Shown here one piece after another: positions 1 through 11,958 of a stretch of DNA of 64,000 bases (the stretch's first letter is position 1; every line of letters begins with the position of its first letter). The notes beneath the pieces are model-generated. The model worked only from the letters and a program-made list of their open reading frames with translations, did no database searches and was not told where the DNA came from. The translations under genes were made by a program, and so were the position numbers. Origin of the DNA: Hymenobacter cellulosilyticus (GTDB lineage: Bacteria; Bacteroidota; Bacteroidia; Cytophagales; Hymenobacteraceae); NCBI RefSeq assembly GCF_022919215.1, contig NZ_CP095047.1, positions 62,001 through 126,000 on the forward strand, in the 5' to 3' direction.

Positions 1-28
1 GACTTGTTCCTTTTTTACGCGTACTCCC

Positions 29-3000
29 ATGTTGTTTCGTAATCGCCGACTGGTGCGGGCCGTTTCCTGCCTGCTGCTGCTGGAAATGGTCGGCAGCCTT
101 GTTACCCCGGCTATCAGCTGGGCCGCCATGGGCCCCGGCCAGCCCGAGTTTACCAGCTACGAGTCGCCCGGCTCCACCGACATGGTCAACCTGACCACCG
201 GCGACATGACCTACAACATTCCCGTCCTGGATGTACCTGGGCCTGAGCGCAGCTTCTCGCTGCCGCTGACCTACCGGGCGGGCATCCGCCTGGAGCAGGA
301 AGCTTCCTGGGTCGGGCTGGGGTGGTCGTTGAATGCGGGCGCCATTGCCCGTAGCCTCAATAACTATCCCGACGATATCTCGGAGGAAACCTATACCTCC
401 TACTATAAAAAGGAGGTCGGCAAAAGTTGGACGGGTGGCATACCCGGCTTATTGGACCTGGCTTGGGACTCGGAAACGGGCCATAGCGGCACCGCCGATT
501 TAATCGGGCTGGCCAGCCTGGGCTGGGAGAATGGGAAAGTCAATTCCGGCGACCTGGTCGGCGTGAAATACACCAAAGGACAAGGGGTAAGTGTGGACCC
601 CGTCCGGATGGCGTTTGCCGCAGTCTCCATTGCTTCCATTGGTTCTAGCTCCGCTGTTTCAGGCGCAACCAATGCTGCCTCGAAGGCCATGGCCATTGGC
701 GGCGAGGTCGGCCTGCAGGTAGGCACCTCGGCTGCTATCGGTACTGCACTGAGCACACTTGGTCGTTCCGGGGGCTCAGGAGGCGGCAGTAACCAGGCCA
801 TTGTCCGCGCGAAAAAGAAATTCTTGCATACTAACTACTGGATTTTCTTTGATGACAATAAGCAGGAGACCATGTATGGCTCGCTGTATTTTCATGAGAT
901 GAGCAAAAATGCCTCCCCAGCTTGGAAGAATGCTCCCGGATACCATCGAGGCCCCATTATATATGACGGCGAAGTAACCAATCCGTATGCCTCTCCTGCA
1001 ACGTTCAAGCAAGCGCTGGTTTATAATTACTTCCGGGACTATGGCGTCGACCAGCACCTCGAGCGCGAAGTAGGAGCCGATTTGCACCAGCATGCTGAAG
1101 CTGTAGAGCCAGATTACCGCGTGGTCAGTTTGCGCCCCCTGAGTATCGCTCATGACGACTTCTCCGTCATGGGAAATGGGGTATCCGGCAGCATTCGACC
1201 CCAGTTGCTGGAAGTAGGTAGTGTCGCCTTTCCCAAAAAGATATCCCAGGAACATGATAAGTATAATGTTGTCCCTTTCCTGGATGACTATAAGATAAGT
1301 TTTCGGTTTGAAAATAGTGCTTCTAATGGCTACGACTATCATAAGTATGCAGCTCCCACGGGGGAAAACCAAACGGGAATCGAAAGTAGCCTTAACACGT
1401 ATTCGGAAAACCCGCAGTATGAGGTTCCCAGTTTGGTGTTGCGCGACACCCGTCTGAAGTCCTTATTTACTGCCAAGCCTGGCTCGGGGAAGCCCTTACG
1501 GCTTCTACCTCGACTGCGCCAGCACGCAAGGGAATCATCAATCGCTATAACTCGACGACTGGAGTTCGGGAACGCGGGCTGGTACAAGGCAAACACGTGG
1601 AGTGGTATTCCAATCAAGACATCAAGGATATGTATACCACTCCGGATGGCAACGGGGAAAAATTCCTGGAATTCTACAAGCCGCGGGCGCGAACGATGCG
1701 CAAACTAGGAATTGTCGGCTACTCGGAGCCCGATGAGCGCGGCTTTCAATACCCCCTCTATGATAGTATAGACGATGGTATTTCCAACGATGCCTTCCGC
1801 GTTACGTTACCTGGCAAAGGAATTGGTGCATTCCGCGTGACGGCAGAAGACGGAACGACCTATCACTATTCTCTACCCGTGTACCATTACTCGACGTACA
1901 GCGAATCAAGAGAAAAAACGCAGGATAAACCGGGCTTCTCTTCTTCCAGAATGGGAGATAACGGCAAGTTTATCTATGCCACCACTTGGTTGCTGACGGC
2001 CATTACCTCCTCGGACTATGTGGATCGGAATCAACTCGGGGTGGTTGATGACCAGGACTGGGGCGGCTGGGTTAAATTCGAGTATGGACGCTTTTCCACT
2101 GCCTATAAGTGGCGGCAGCCCTATGTGGGCGATTCCGAGCTGGAACAGGACATAAATAGCGTCAACAGTACCGGCAGCTTTTCCGAAGGCACGAAGCAAA
2201 CCTATTACCTCAATTCCATTCGGACCCGCTCCCACACGGCGTTGTTTGTGAAGAGCGTCCGGCAAGATGGCCGGGGCACTTTCAAGCAAATGCCTCCAAT
2301 CTGGGCTTTGACCAGCGCAATCCCTCTTCCTCGCTGCGGTTAAACGAAATTATCCTCTTAACCAACGAGGATGCCGATAAGCTCAGCACCCCGAATGGCA
2401 TTAACCCAGAGATGGGGTCCTCCGCCTTAACGACCAATACGGCAGACAACGCTTTGATTCATGACGAGGAATCACTGCGCAATGGGGATACGTACCGAAA
2501 TGTCCTGGACACCTACGACGTAGATGCAGCTCCCGGTATCCGGGCTTTTATCAATCAGCGGGCCTTGAAGCGGGTCGTCTTTAACTATAGTTACCGTTTG
2601 TGTCAGGGTACACCCAATTCCTTTCCTAACATTGCGGCCCTACCGCCCATGGAGATCGCCTCTGCCAGTGTAGGGCGAAGTGGCAAGCTCACGTTGGAAA
2701 GCCTTTCGACCTTTGGCCCGCTGAACACGAAGCTTATTCCTGACTTTAAGTTTAGCTACGCTAATAATCCGAGTTATAGCCGGGAGAAATGGGACGGCTT
2801 CGGCATGTACAACAGTGCCGCTACTGATGTAAACACGGGACATGCTATTACAGCAGATCATCCAACGGCTTCCAGCGATGGCGCCGCCTGGTCCTTAACA
2901 GAGATTCTCAATCCACTCGGTGGCCGAACGCAGATCAGCTACGAGCGGGACCAATACAGTACGGTGTCGGAACACGGGGCAAAAAACGTGTACTTCGAGA

Positions 3001-5819
3001 ACACGACCAGTTCTAGTACCCTCGCGGTAAAAAACTTCTCCGGAAACCTAGCCGACTACATTCGAAGTGGTGATACCATTACGGTCAACGGATCCGCTAA
3101 TTATGTGAGAGAGTGTAGGATAATTGGGGGAGAGAACCCCAAATACTCCTACAGGGCCTGTGATGTAGTCTTTCGGTACAAGCGGGTTGTGCTCTCGAAC
3201 GTGACGGCTACATCTATCACAATCAGACCTGTTGATTGGCCTAATCCACAATGCGCAAATGACACGGACGAGACGTGCGGTGCTCCTTATGCAACCGGTG
3301 CACGTCTACAAGTGCTGCTACCCGAAACGAGGGAAGGAGGTGACATCAGAGTCGCGGCCGTGACGACCCGTGATGAGAATGGCACGGCGTATCAGGTTCG
3401 CTACCGGTATCATCAGCCTTCGCGCCCTACCAAAGCGACTTCTACCGGGGTTATCTCGAAGCTTCCCGAATACGTTGATCGGGTAAAAGGACTGCCCTTG
3501 TACGCGTGGTACGACTATCCGGCTACGTCTGTCATGTATAGTACTGTTACGGTGTTGCGGGGGCAGTTTCGTAACAACAATGACGCTGACCATGACCAGC
3601 GGGAAGAGTATTCCTTCTACACGCCGGTATCGCGGATGGTGCACGTTGAACAGGTGCAGAATGGAACCGATGGGCAGTATTTTGGGCGGCGTCTGACTAC
3701 TACTCCTGGTCCCGTACTTAAAGTGGCCACCATCAAGCACCGCAGCAACAACATAACGGTTGACATGGGTAAGCTAGGACAGCCTAGAGCCATTCGCAAG
3801 TATAACCGGCGGGGCGAGCTGGAAATGACCTCCTCCTTCGGGTATGCTCATACCTTACCAAACGCCGAAGGCGTTTCAGGCCAGGGACGCTTCACGGAAG
3901 GAATAATGACCAATGAGATGTTGGATGAAGTGGACTACCGGGTGAATCGAACGACGAAAGAATACATTCCTACTACGGTCGCATCTACAACGACCGTCGC
4001 TAACGGAATGCAGGTTACCAGCTATAGCACCCTGTATGATTTTCTAACCGGTCAGGTGCTGGAAACGACAGCTCAAAACTCCTTAGGCGACACCTATGTA
4101 ACCAAGACCGTACCCGCCTACACGCAACCCGGGTATGCCACGATGGGCCCCAAAGGGGAAAATCCCGCCAATCGAAACATGCTGAGTCAAGTAGCGGGCA
4201 GATACGTCTATAAGCAGAGTTCTCCGACGGAGCGGCGCTTGTTGGCAGCCAGTGTGCAGACCTGGAATGCCAACTGGACGACGTACCGCGGCTATCAGAA
4301 TGGAGAGTATGTCGACGAAGCAGCCGCCAAACCGGTGTGGCGCCAACAGGATAGCTATGTCTGGAATGGCGCACGCCTGAACGGGGATGGCACCTACGCT
4401 GGCTTCACAGATTTTAATTGGAATCAGCCGACCCCAAGCGGGCAGGCCAATGGCTGGCTTAAGGTCGGCGAAGTCCTACGCTATGACCACTACTCCAAGC
4501 CCTTGGAAGTAATGGACTTGAACAGCCAGTATGCCGCGGCCAAGACCAGTTCACGCACCGCGCGGAAACTTGCTTCCGCAGCTAATGCCCGGTATGTAGA
4601 AATGGCTTACTCCGGCGCGGAAGATGAAGAATATCTCTACCCCAATGGAAGTTCGACTGCTACCGTTCATTTTAGTGGGGAGGTGCGCAAAGGCGGACAG
4701 CGGGATACCGTTCACCATACGGGCCAGTACTCCAGTAAAGTCCAAGCCGGGGAAAAAACGTTTACCTACCAAGCTCCCGTAAGCAGTTCGGCCGGCATCC
4801 GACCCGGTCGGCAGTACCGCTTAAGCGCTTGGGTACACCGCAGTGATGAGACAGCGAATGGGGGACGGCTGTACGCGACGCTCAACGGGAACCTCCTGGG
4901 CGAAGCGTCCATCCAGTCGCCTACGACCAAAAAAGCGGGTAACTGGTACGTACTCAATCTTTACGTTACCGTGCCAGCGGGCGCTTCGGGTCAACTCGTG
5001 GCTGGATGCCGCAACGCTGGAACGACTCCTGTTCTGTTTGATGACTTCCGTTTCCACCCCCTGCAAGGTCCGCTGACGGCGTACAGCTATGATCCACATA
5101 CCGGAGCAGTAACCTACGTGTTGGATAATGAGAACCTCTACACTCGGTATTTCTATGATGCAGCGGGTAAGGTCACCCACATCTACAAAGAGACCCTGGA
5201 TCGACCCAACGACGGCTCCGCTCCGGCAAAGCTGGTACGTATCTCCACCTACAACTATGCTCGCAATGCGAAATACCCCATCAGTGTAAAGTTTGGTTCA
5301 GTTCCCGCCGGTGGCTCTGTTTCCCCTGCTAGTACAACCCAGGTAGCGACGGATGAGGAGACAACGTTCACGTTCTCCCCTACGAATTGTTCATTTAAAC
5401 TTGTTCCCTCATTTATTGTCGATAGTGACGGCATCGTCCGGAGCGGCTCTTTTACCCTGGCGGACGGCACTCAGGTTACTATGACAGGTGCTCGGTTAAC
5501 TGTCACCAATGTGCAAGGTGCTCATACGGTTACAGTCTCGTATGCATATGAGAACCATCCTGCTGCCAACACCCAAGTCTATGATTGTCTGCTGGACGAA
5601 GCAGGCTGCCCGAATGGAATGGTAGAAGAGTACACAGCCGATGGATGTGGTGGTAAATTAAACATTCTTAAGCCTTACAGGAATGAAACAATATGCCCAC
5701 CTAAGTATGGTTGTTTGCCTAATCGACAACTTCCTAAAAGCTCAAACAAAAGAGCGGTTTCACGAGAAAAAGTACAATCTTCGATACTTCCCGCACGAGC
5801 CGTAAAGCCCGTTAAATAG
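29..5819 (+). CDS. Giant secreted RHS/YD-repeat-like protein (two frame breaks)
   Basis: About 1930 residues once two one-base breaks are repaired, near 1486-1489 (run of G) and near 2273-2283. The N-terminus is a classic signal peptide: basic residues, a hydrophobic LLLLEMVGSLV stretch, then a likely cut after AWA. The next part (around residues 35-110, with GDMTYNIPV, FSLPLTYRAG and WVGLGWSLNAGAIAR) resembles the N-terminal region of Bacteroidota RHS-type and toxin-complex-like surface proteins. Late in the protein, YSYDPHTGAVTY and YFYDAAGKVTHIYKE are YD-like repeats. A Cys-rich tail follows. No toxin domain is recognised at the end. All three segments read on smoothly across the breaks, for example into NLGFDQRNPSSSLRLNE after the second, so the gene is probably intact in the organism. 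Likely exported or surface-bound; its job is unknown. Confidence 0.75.
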
Positions 5820-5844
5820 AAACAAACTTACATATGGAGGAGTT

Positions 5845-5875
5845 ACAGGAGGCCCCTCAGTGAGGGGTCTCCTGT
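5845..5875. terminator. Hairpin terminator after the RHS-like gene
   Basis: A 15-bp stem (ACAGGAGGCCCCTCA against its complement with one G-T wobble) with almost no loop lies 26 bases past the RHS-like stop. It lacks a long T run but fits a transcription end for that gene. Confidence 0.6.
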
Positions 5876-5901
5876 GTACCGATGTTAGGATAGCTAAATC
5901 G

Positions 5902-5936
5902 CTGATTAAGCTGAACGATATATTCAGCTTAATCAG
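5902..5936. terminator. Second inverted repeat, probable bidirectional terminator
   Basis: Perfect 14-bp arms CTGATTAAGCTGAA and TTCAGCTTAATCAG with a 7-base loop. It sits between the RHS-like gene and the convergent SDR gene, so it may end the minus-strand transcript. Confidence 0.5.
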
Positions 5937-5966
5937 GGTACCTTATCCTTGTAGAGGCGCGCACTG

Positions 5967-6685
5967 CTAGATGTTGGCGACCATGCGGCCCGTCGCCCGT
6001 GGGGCAATCCGCAGCAGCGTGGGCAACAGCTTCATGGGTCCCGGCAACGCCATCGGTTGCCGCCGGGCCAGGGCCTTGAGCGTAACCGCCGCTACCTCCT
6101 CCGTCGTCATTTTCTTCCGCGTTTCGTGGGCGGTGCCGGGGGTGTCCGTGGTGGTCGGCAGCAACTCGAGCACATGCGTGCCCTTGGGCGCCAGCTGCCG
6201 GCGCAACCCCTCGGCAAAGCCATGCAGCCCTGCCTTTACCGCCCCATAAGTCGGCGCACGCGTGGGCGACACCAGGGCAAAGCCGGAGGTGACAAACACA
6301 AGGGCCGTCAGGGCGGGCCAGCGCACGAGGACTTCGCTGGTTAATTGAATAGGGGCCGTCAGGTTCAGCGCCACCTCCTGCTCCAGGTCGGCGACCGGGT
6401 CCGTCCCGGTCGTGAAATCCCGTTCGATGAAGCGTCCCGCATTGTTGACCAGCACATCGAGCCGCCCAAACCGCTCCGCGACTCGGTCGAGCAGGCGGGT
6501 GCGGTCCGCCGCCTGGGTCACATCAGCCTGGATGGCCAGTGCCGCCGGGTAGGTGCGTGAAAAGTGGTCGAGGGCTTCGCGGGACCGGCCACAGACGGCG
6601 ACAGCCGCTCCCTGCGCCAGAAAGGCTTTCGCCAGGCCCAGCCCAATCCCCATTGTGCCCCCGTAATTAAAACTACCTGTGTCAT
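5967..6685 (-). CDS. Short-chain dehydrogenase/reductase (one frame break)
   Basis: About 239 residues after repair. The chosen start gives MTQVVLITG, the usual beginning of an SDR Rossmann fold. The break is a run of five C at 6658-6662; one more base restores the cofactor-binding TGGTMGIG motif. Downstream are the structural NNAG motif (VLVNNAGRF), a catalytic Ser in VFVTSGFA and the YxxxK pair in PTYGAVKAG. A classical NAD(P)-dependent oxidoreductase; the substrate cannot be told. It lies directly downstream of a Crp/Fnr-type regulator on the same strand, a common pairing in Bacteroidota in which the regulator controls the oxidoreductase. The 270 bases upstream contain open frames but nothing I recognise. 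Confidence 0.85.
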
Positions 6686-6956
6686 GGTGTAGGTGGAATG
6701 TAGAAGTTGAAAAACTTGTGTAAAGCGACCGGTGGCAGGGGGCGAACGAAGCGCTTGCGTAGAGGAAGGAGGTAGTGCGCCCCTTGGCCTTGCCAGCGGC
6801 GCGGGCGCTGAGCAATTCCTGGTCTGTGCCGTTGGCGATGACCTCCAGAGGCTGGTGCGGGGAGCTATCGGCACCCGCGACCGTACGCACCAGCGGCTAT
6901 AACCGGCGGGTCGTCCAGGGCCATTTTGCCCGCCCGCACCGCGGCCATCCGGGCCG

Positions 6957-7531
6957 TCAGCGACCGGTACCTTTGCGGAGGCGACTTAGCGACTGGGGGT
7001 AATGCCTAAATACGAGGCGATGTAGTGTTGCGGCACGCACAAGGCGAGGTCGGGGTAGCGCTTGACGAACTCCTCGTATTTTTGCCTGGCCGTTCCAAAT
7101 AGCAGAAAGTCGCTGTCTTTTAGGTTGTTGAGCAGCGCTACCTCCGTCAGCAGCTTGCTCAGAATGAAGAGTTTGGGAACTTCTACTAGGAGTTGCTGCC
7201 AAGTGCGCTTGTCCAGCACCAGCAGCTCGCATGCCGTCAGGGCCTGAATACCTACCTGGCTGGGCCGGTTGCTATGAAAGCTTTCTAAATCCAAGATGAA
7301 CTGGTGGGGCCGAATGAAGCACCGGGTCGCCTCTTGCTCAGGCTCTCGGCCCACGAGGTAAAGCCGACACACCCCGGCGCTGACAAAGCCCAACTGGTTG
7401 GGGGAGTCGCCGGGGGCAAAGAAATGCTCGCCTGCCCGTAGCGACTGCGCCCTAAACGGGTCGGTTACCTGGGTAATTTCATCAGCGTGCAACACGCCGC
7501 CGAACCCGAAGGCCTTGCGTAGATTTTCCAT
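6957..7531 (-). CDS. Crp/Fnr-family transcription regulator (one frame break)
   Basis: About 191 residues after repair. The N-terminal two thirds is a cyclic-nucleotide-binding-type jelly roll (LRAGEHFFAPGDSPNQLGFVSAG and similar strands), and the C-terminus has the Bacteroidota signature YEEFVKRYPDL..PQHYIASYLGITPQSLSRLRK, where the recognition helix lies. The last part is only read if one base is added to the run of five G at 6995-6999; as given, the frame stops right after GITPSR. Such proteins in Bacteroidota usually do not bind cAMP and regulate a neighbouring gene, here probably the SDR just downstream. Confidence 0.85.
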
Positions 7532-7535
7532 GAGC

Positions 7536-7637
7536 TTACGTACGCGGCTGCATCGCCAATTTCTTCACGAGGTGGATGGCGCACCGTGCACCCAAGAAAC
7601 GGCCGCTGCCAATTTGGAATACCTTGCCTTTCATCAT
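7536..7637 (-). CDS. Possible 33-residue ORF ahead of the Crp gene
   Basis: A short frame beginning with two ATG codons (MMKGKVFQIGSGRF) ends four bases before the Crp-type start. It has coding-like composition and sits just below a Bacteroidota promoter-like ACCTTTGC. It could be a leader peptide, the remains of a gene, or chance. No family recognised. Confidence 0.2.
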   Translation of the reverse strand: MMKGKVFQIGSGRFLGARCAIHLVKKLAMQPRT

Positions 7638-7683
7638 AGTAGAAGTACGCTGCAAAGGTCGAAGCGCGTCCGTGGAATCCGCG

Positions 7684-7697
7684 TTACCAATTGGTAA
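7684..7697. promoter_or_regulatory. 14-bp palindrome, possible operator
   Basis: TTACCAATTGGTAA is a perfect palindrome in the 360-base gap (7532-7892) upstream of the Crp/SDR pair. It lies about 50 bases before the small ORF and could be a regulator-binding site for that transcript. Apart from this and the possible short ORF I see nothing in the gap. Confidence 0.35.
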
Positions 7698-7892
7698 GAA
7701 ATACCACGACTACCTAAAAAGCCCCTGGCGCTTGGCTGCAACATCCGGGGCTATGCCAGACCGCTGGGTGACTTATTTACGAAAGACGACCATGACGCGC
7801 GCCTTTTTGACCAGCGCTAAAGGCCAACGACGTAGTGCGTATTGGCAAAGGCGACGTTTAAACCACCGTATTTCTGAACTAGGATTTGGCGG

Positions 7893-8405
7893 CTATAAGT
7901 CCAACTTTAGGTCCTCCCGAGTGAGGTACCCGCCACGCTCTAGAGCCAGTTTTAGTGACAGCTCGCAGTAAGGCTCAAAATCCTCGTTGGTTGCGATTTG
8001 CTGTGCGATGCCCCGTTCGGAATTGAATTGCAAAATCGTGGGCACAGCAACTTCAGTAACGGCCTGAGTAATGAGTTGGATGCGCTGGATACTTCCCATT
8101 GGGCTCTCCAAATCCAACGCGACTTTTAACTCCTGCGGATTTGGAACCACAAATTGCAACGCCTTCCGAAAATGACACAGATGGAAGGCCGGGAAGGGCA
8201 GCAGACCAGGCTCTACATCTTTGAGAAGGAAGGCGAGGGAAATCGAAAATTGACCACCATACAAGGATTTTGCAAGGCCGATGACGGACACACAAGCGCC
8301 GTTATCGCGATACCAATCATCTTTTCTGCGTTCAAAGCCGTGAGGGGCTAAGAGAGAGTCAAGCAGTTTGACCAAGTCGCGTTTGGTGTTCAAACTATTG
8401 TCCAT
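7893..8405 (-). CDS. DUF4304-like protein
   Basis: 170 residues with no signal peptide or membrane segment. The opening (LVKLLDSLLAPHGFERRKDDWYR) matches the style of DUF4304 proteins, small cytoplasmic proteins of unknown function that start with a helical 'L...L...GF.....W.R' pattern. Complete, with an ATG start and no frame break. It stands alone between the Crp regulator and the DUF6493-like gene. Family placement is from memory of the pattern and is moderately sure. Confidence 0.65.
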   Translation of the reverse strand: MDNSLNTKRDLVKLLDSLLAPHGFERRKDDWYRDNGACVSVIGLAKSLYGGQFSISLAFLLKDVEPGLLPFPAFHLCHFRKALQFVVPNPQELKVALDLESPMGSIQRIQLITQAVTEVAVPTILQFNSERGIAQQIATNEDFEPYCELSLKLALERGGYLTREDLKLDL

Positions 8406-8655
8406 ACGAGGGGCTCTTTGCTATGCACTTGAGGGGTTAGGTACAAAGATTGGCTCGTTTTAATGTACAAGTCAACTAGGAAGTTGTGGTACCAGAAAAG
8501 CTGGGTAAAACGATCCGATTCGGTTCAAAAAACTTGTTCAGCAATCAAAGTACAGGGCAGACTACCTTCGTAATGAGAAACCTGTACTTACACCATACAT
8601 ATCGGCTACGCCCGCATTTCCACCCGCGACCAGAATATGGAACTACAACTGGATG

Positions 8656-11582
8656 CTACACTAACTCTCCCACGACCTTTTTGAGCGCGGCGGTGCTTTT
8701 CCAGTAGAGTAGGTTCGTTGTCGCCGTTTCTGCCGGCCGCCGGCTGCTACGACTAGCTAGGTCGGCGTACAATTCCACCAGCTTCTTCGTGTTGCGCAGG
8801 GGGTAGCAGGCAATTTGGCAAGCAGGGCGTCCAGGACCTGCTGCAACGCATCATCGGTGGTGGCCTCAATGGCGCGGGCTTGTTGCAGAGTGTCGGCCAG
8901 GCGCTGCACGGGGACGAATTCGGCGGCCAGAAAGCGGCCGAGTATGGCACCTAAGGTAGTCGGAACCAGCCTGCCCGTGTCGCAAGCCCGCAGGAATACT
9001 TCTATAGCCAGGGCCCGGCAAGCCGGCACGTGGTGCAGCAAACCAATGGCCAGCACCACGGTAGTAGGTTCGGTGAACACGGGGCCGGGTCCGAGCAGCT
9101 CACGCAAGGCGGCCTGCACAACATCCCGCTCGATGGCTTCCAAGCCGTCAGCCCAGGCAGCGGTGCGCAACACATGCCACTGCAACGGTGCCGGATTGTG
9201 GGGTATCAGGCTTGCCACGAAGCGGTAGTCGTGGGGCAGTAGCCACCCGGCCTGCCCCATGGCGCGAAAGCGGGCGTGCTGGGAGTAGAGCAATAGCGGC
9301 GAGGGCGGCGTCTGGCTGGTGTATTTACTTGGAAACTGCAGGACAGAGTACCGGTGCGTAACCGTGGGCGTGCCTGGTTTCCTTTGCTCCACCCACGTAT
9401 TGGTTTTGCCCTCAAAGTGCCACTCGGGTATCCAGGGGCGTACCACGCCGGTGTAATCCGTCGCACTCACGGCAGCGAGTTCCTCGAATACGCCCTCCGG
9501 ATGACGGGTGCGTGCCGTCACCGCCCACACCCAGGGCCAAGCATCAGCCAGGGCGGTAGAGCCGGCAGGGTGGCCTGGCCGCAGCGTCGGTAAGCGGTGC
9601 TGGTCAGGTGTCAATAGCCACTGGAGGAGTTCGCGCAGCTCCGGCCGCTGCAGTTGGGGGAGTTGGGCCAGGGCTGTGCGGGCATCTGCTGCGTGCGCGT
9701 AGGCCGTGCGGGCCAGCGCCACAATCAGGTCGGCCGGATCCGGATCCGTCTGGGCCGCCTCATAGGCCAACAGCCGTTCGATCAGCACCGATGGGGCCAC
9801 CCAATGGGGCGCGTGCGAGGGAGTACTCAGCAAGGGCAGGCCGGAACGGCTGCGCAAGTGGTGTTCGGCTGTCACGAAGCGGCCTTGCTGCACGAGTACA
9901 AGCGGGTCTGAGGTATCCTGATCGTCGCGCACGTTCACCTTGCTTACACGCTCCGTGGTAAAGCCCTGCGCCCAGCTGAGCACCAGCGCCTCTACCAACC
10001 CGCGGTGCCCTGCTAGTCCATTCTCGGCAATGAGGGCCGTGGCCGGCTCACCGGTTTTGCCCTTCAGCAGCGGGCGCAGCTGCACCAGATAGGGCCGCAG
10101 CTGCTGGGCATAGTCTGTTGGCCAATACGGCTGCAATCGCCGCAGGCCGTCGACCCAGCGTTCCAGGTCCAGTACATGCTCATCGCGTAGGACTTGGCCT
10201 GTGAGAAACAGTAGCTCGTGCCAGTCGGCGACGGGTGGCAGCGCGTTGGCAACCGATAAATCGGGTACGAACCCAGCGTGCGGAACATAGGGGGCGGTTA
10301 CAGTCGGCAAGGGCTCGGTAGCAGGAACCAGCCAGGGTACCAGGAGTTGACGGGCACCCGCCGACAGCAGCTCGGTGTACTCGGCCAGGGAGCGGGTCAG
10401 GGAGGTGGTTATATCAACTGATAACGGCGGCTGTTGGGCCCGCAGCACCGAAACCAACAGCTTGGCAGCCTTTGTCTGTACGGCGGCATCGGCGCTGGCC
10501 ATGGCGGCGACAGCCAGGCGGCCTATCTCTGGTGCTACGGTAGGGTCGCGCGTGAGCAGTTTGTCGAAGCCACTGAGCAAGGTGCGTTGCACGGTTTTGA
10601 GGTTCTGGCGCATCACCAGGCCTTCCGCGTACAGCAACAGGGGGGCAGGCTTGAACTCGGGCCGGTCCCAGAGAGCCTTCAGGTGGTCCAGAGCGAAGGT
10701 AAGGACCTGCGGTTGGGTGTGGGCCAGCAGGTCGACAAATTCCTGCTGCCGTTCCAGGCACTCTTCGGGCGTCGGCTGCAGGGCAAGAAACAGGTTCTTG
10801 AACCACGTCAGCAATGGCCGGCGGAAGTCGCGCCGCAGGGCCACGAGGCAGTGGCTAAGTAAGCTGGCACGGGAAAGCCGTTGTGCCGTGGTCAGGTGCA
10901 GCAGCACGTCGAGCCAGGTGACCTGCTGCTGCGCTATCCCCGTGTACACGATGGACGAGTCCACCGTGGTATCGTACGCAAAGAAGGCCAGCACATCCCG
11001 CCCCAGGATATCGGCTGCCTGCTCGAACTGGGTCAGCAGCTGTGTACGGGAGGGCGGCTCCTGCTGGGTTCCGAACCGGGTGTAGTGGTGCTGTGTCAGG
11101 GAGTGGGCTAATGTCCGAGCAAACAGGGCCGGCTCGTAGTCAATGAGCTGCCGGGCTTCCATTTCCCGCAGCAGGGCATAATCGGGCAGGCCCCACTGCC
11201 CGCCGCGGGCTTGACGCTCCAGCCACTCGGCAAACCAGATTGGGCGGGCATGCGCTACTACAGCCAGGAACTGCTCCTGGTTGGCGGCCCGTTCGCTGCC
11301 ATGTCCCCAATACCTGCCCACGGTGTGATTCAGTCTTAGCGCTTCCTTGCGGGTATACGTGGCCACTGCCGTCAGAAACAGCATCTCCAACTGGGCTTCC
11401 GTTCCCGTCCGCCCCCAGGTGACGACTCCAAGTTGACGTACCGCCGTGAGCTCGTTGCGTAGGGTCTTGGCTTTGGAGCGAAGAGCGACAATATCTTTTT
11501 TATCTAGGGCTAGCAGAAACGGGACCAAGTGGGAAACACTCAGGTGCCGGATGATATGGTCGAAAGTGTCAATGGGGGACAT
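8656..11582 (-). CDS. DUF6493-like large helical-repeat protein (one frame break)
   Basis: About 975 residues after repair. I chose the start at MSPIDTFDHIIRHL; the open frame runs 70 codons further up but those residues look non-coding. The protein is almost all alpha helix with Leu/Ala-rich repeats, like HEAT/ARM-type solenoids, and opens with LVPFLLALDKKDIVALRSKAKTL, the pattern I associate with Bacteroidota DUF6493 proteins. The tail is cut by a run of five G at 8799-8803; adding one base replaces a junk end by TPLRNTKKLVELYADLA and moves the stop to 8656. In other genomes such proteins can sit beside SWIM zinc-finger, MoxR ATPase and VWA genes. None of those is near here, so it is an orphan copy. 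Confidence 0.7.
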
Positions 11583-11958
11583 ATAGGACAAAGAAAGGGC
11601 AAATAGAGTGGAGGCAGATAAAGTGCATGCTGTGAAGAGGATACATAGCTCTCTCTTGCATAGGGGGCTATATCGCTCCAAGACGGCCGTAGGCTCATGG
11701 CTGTGAACTGGGCGCAATTTGTGTGAATGCCCTCTCCCGAAGAAAGGCGCACAGCAGTCAGGAACAGGACTGGTAAACCTAATAGCTGGCAAATTAGACC
11801 ATACACACTAGCTTGACATCCGCTTTACTTATGGGATTACTTACTTTTCCAGATATGTTACTGAAAGAGTATGCTTGCTAGGCACCAATTCCAGCGAAGA
11901 GCAACTAAAGAAAGCAGATAGAAAGTAGAAGATGACACTTAACACGATAGCGCCTTCC
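11583..11958. other. Intergenic gap between divergent genes
   Basis: The 376 bases between the DUF6493-like gene and the divergent small secreted protein must hold both promoters. I see no clear gene, hairpin or repeat. The upstream extension of the DUF6493 frame lies here but is unlikely to be translated. Confidence 0.4.

Noticed and set aside
8486..8707. 73-codon frame between the DUF4304-like and DUF6493-like genes
   Set aside because: It overlaps the restored C-terminus of the DUF6493-like gene and shows no family features.
10375..11085. 236-codon plus-strand frame opposite the DUF6493-like gene
   Set aside because: It is the shadow of a convincing long minus-strand gene and has no coding features of its own.
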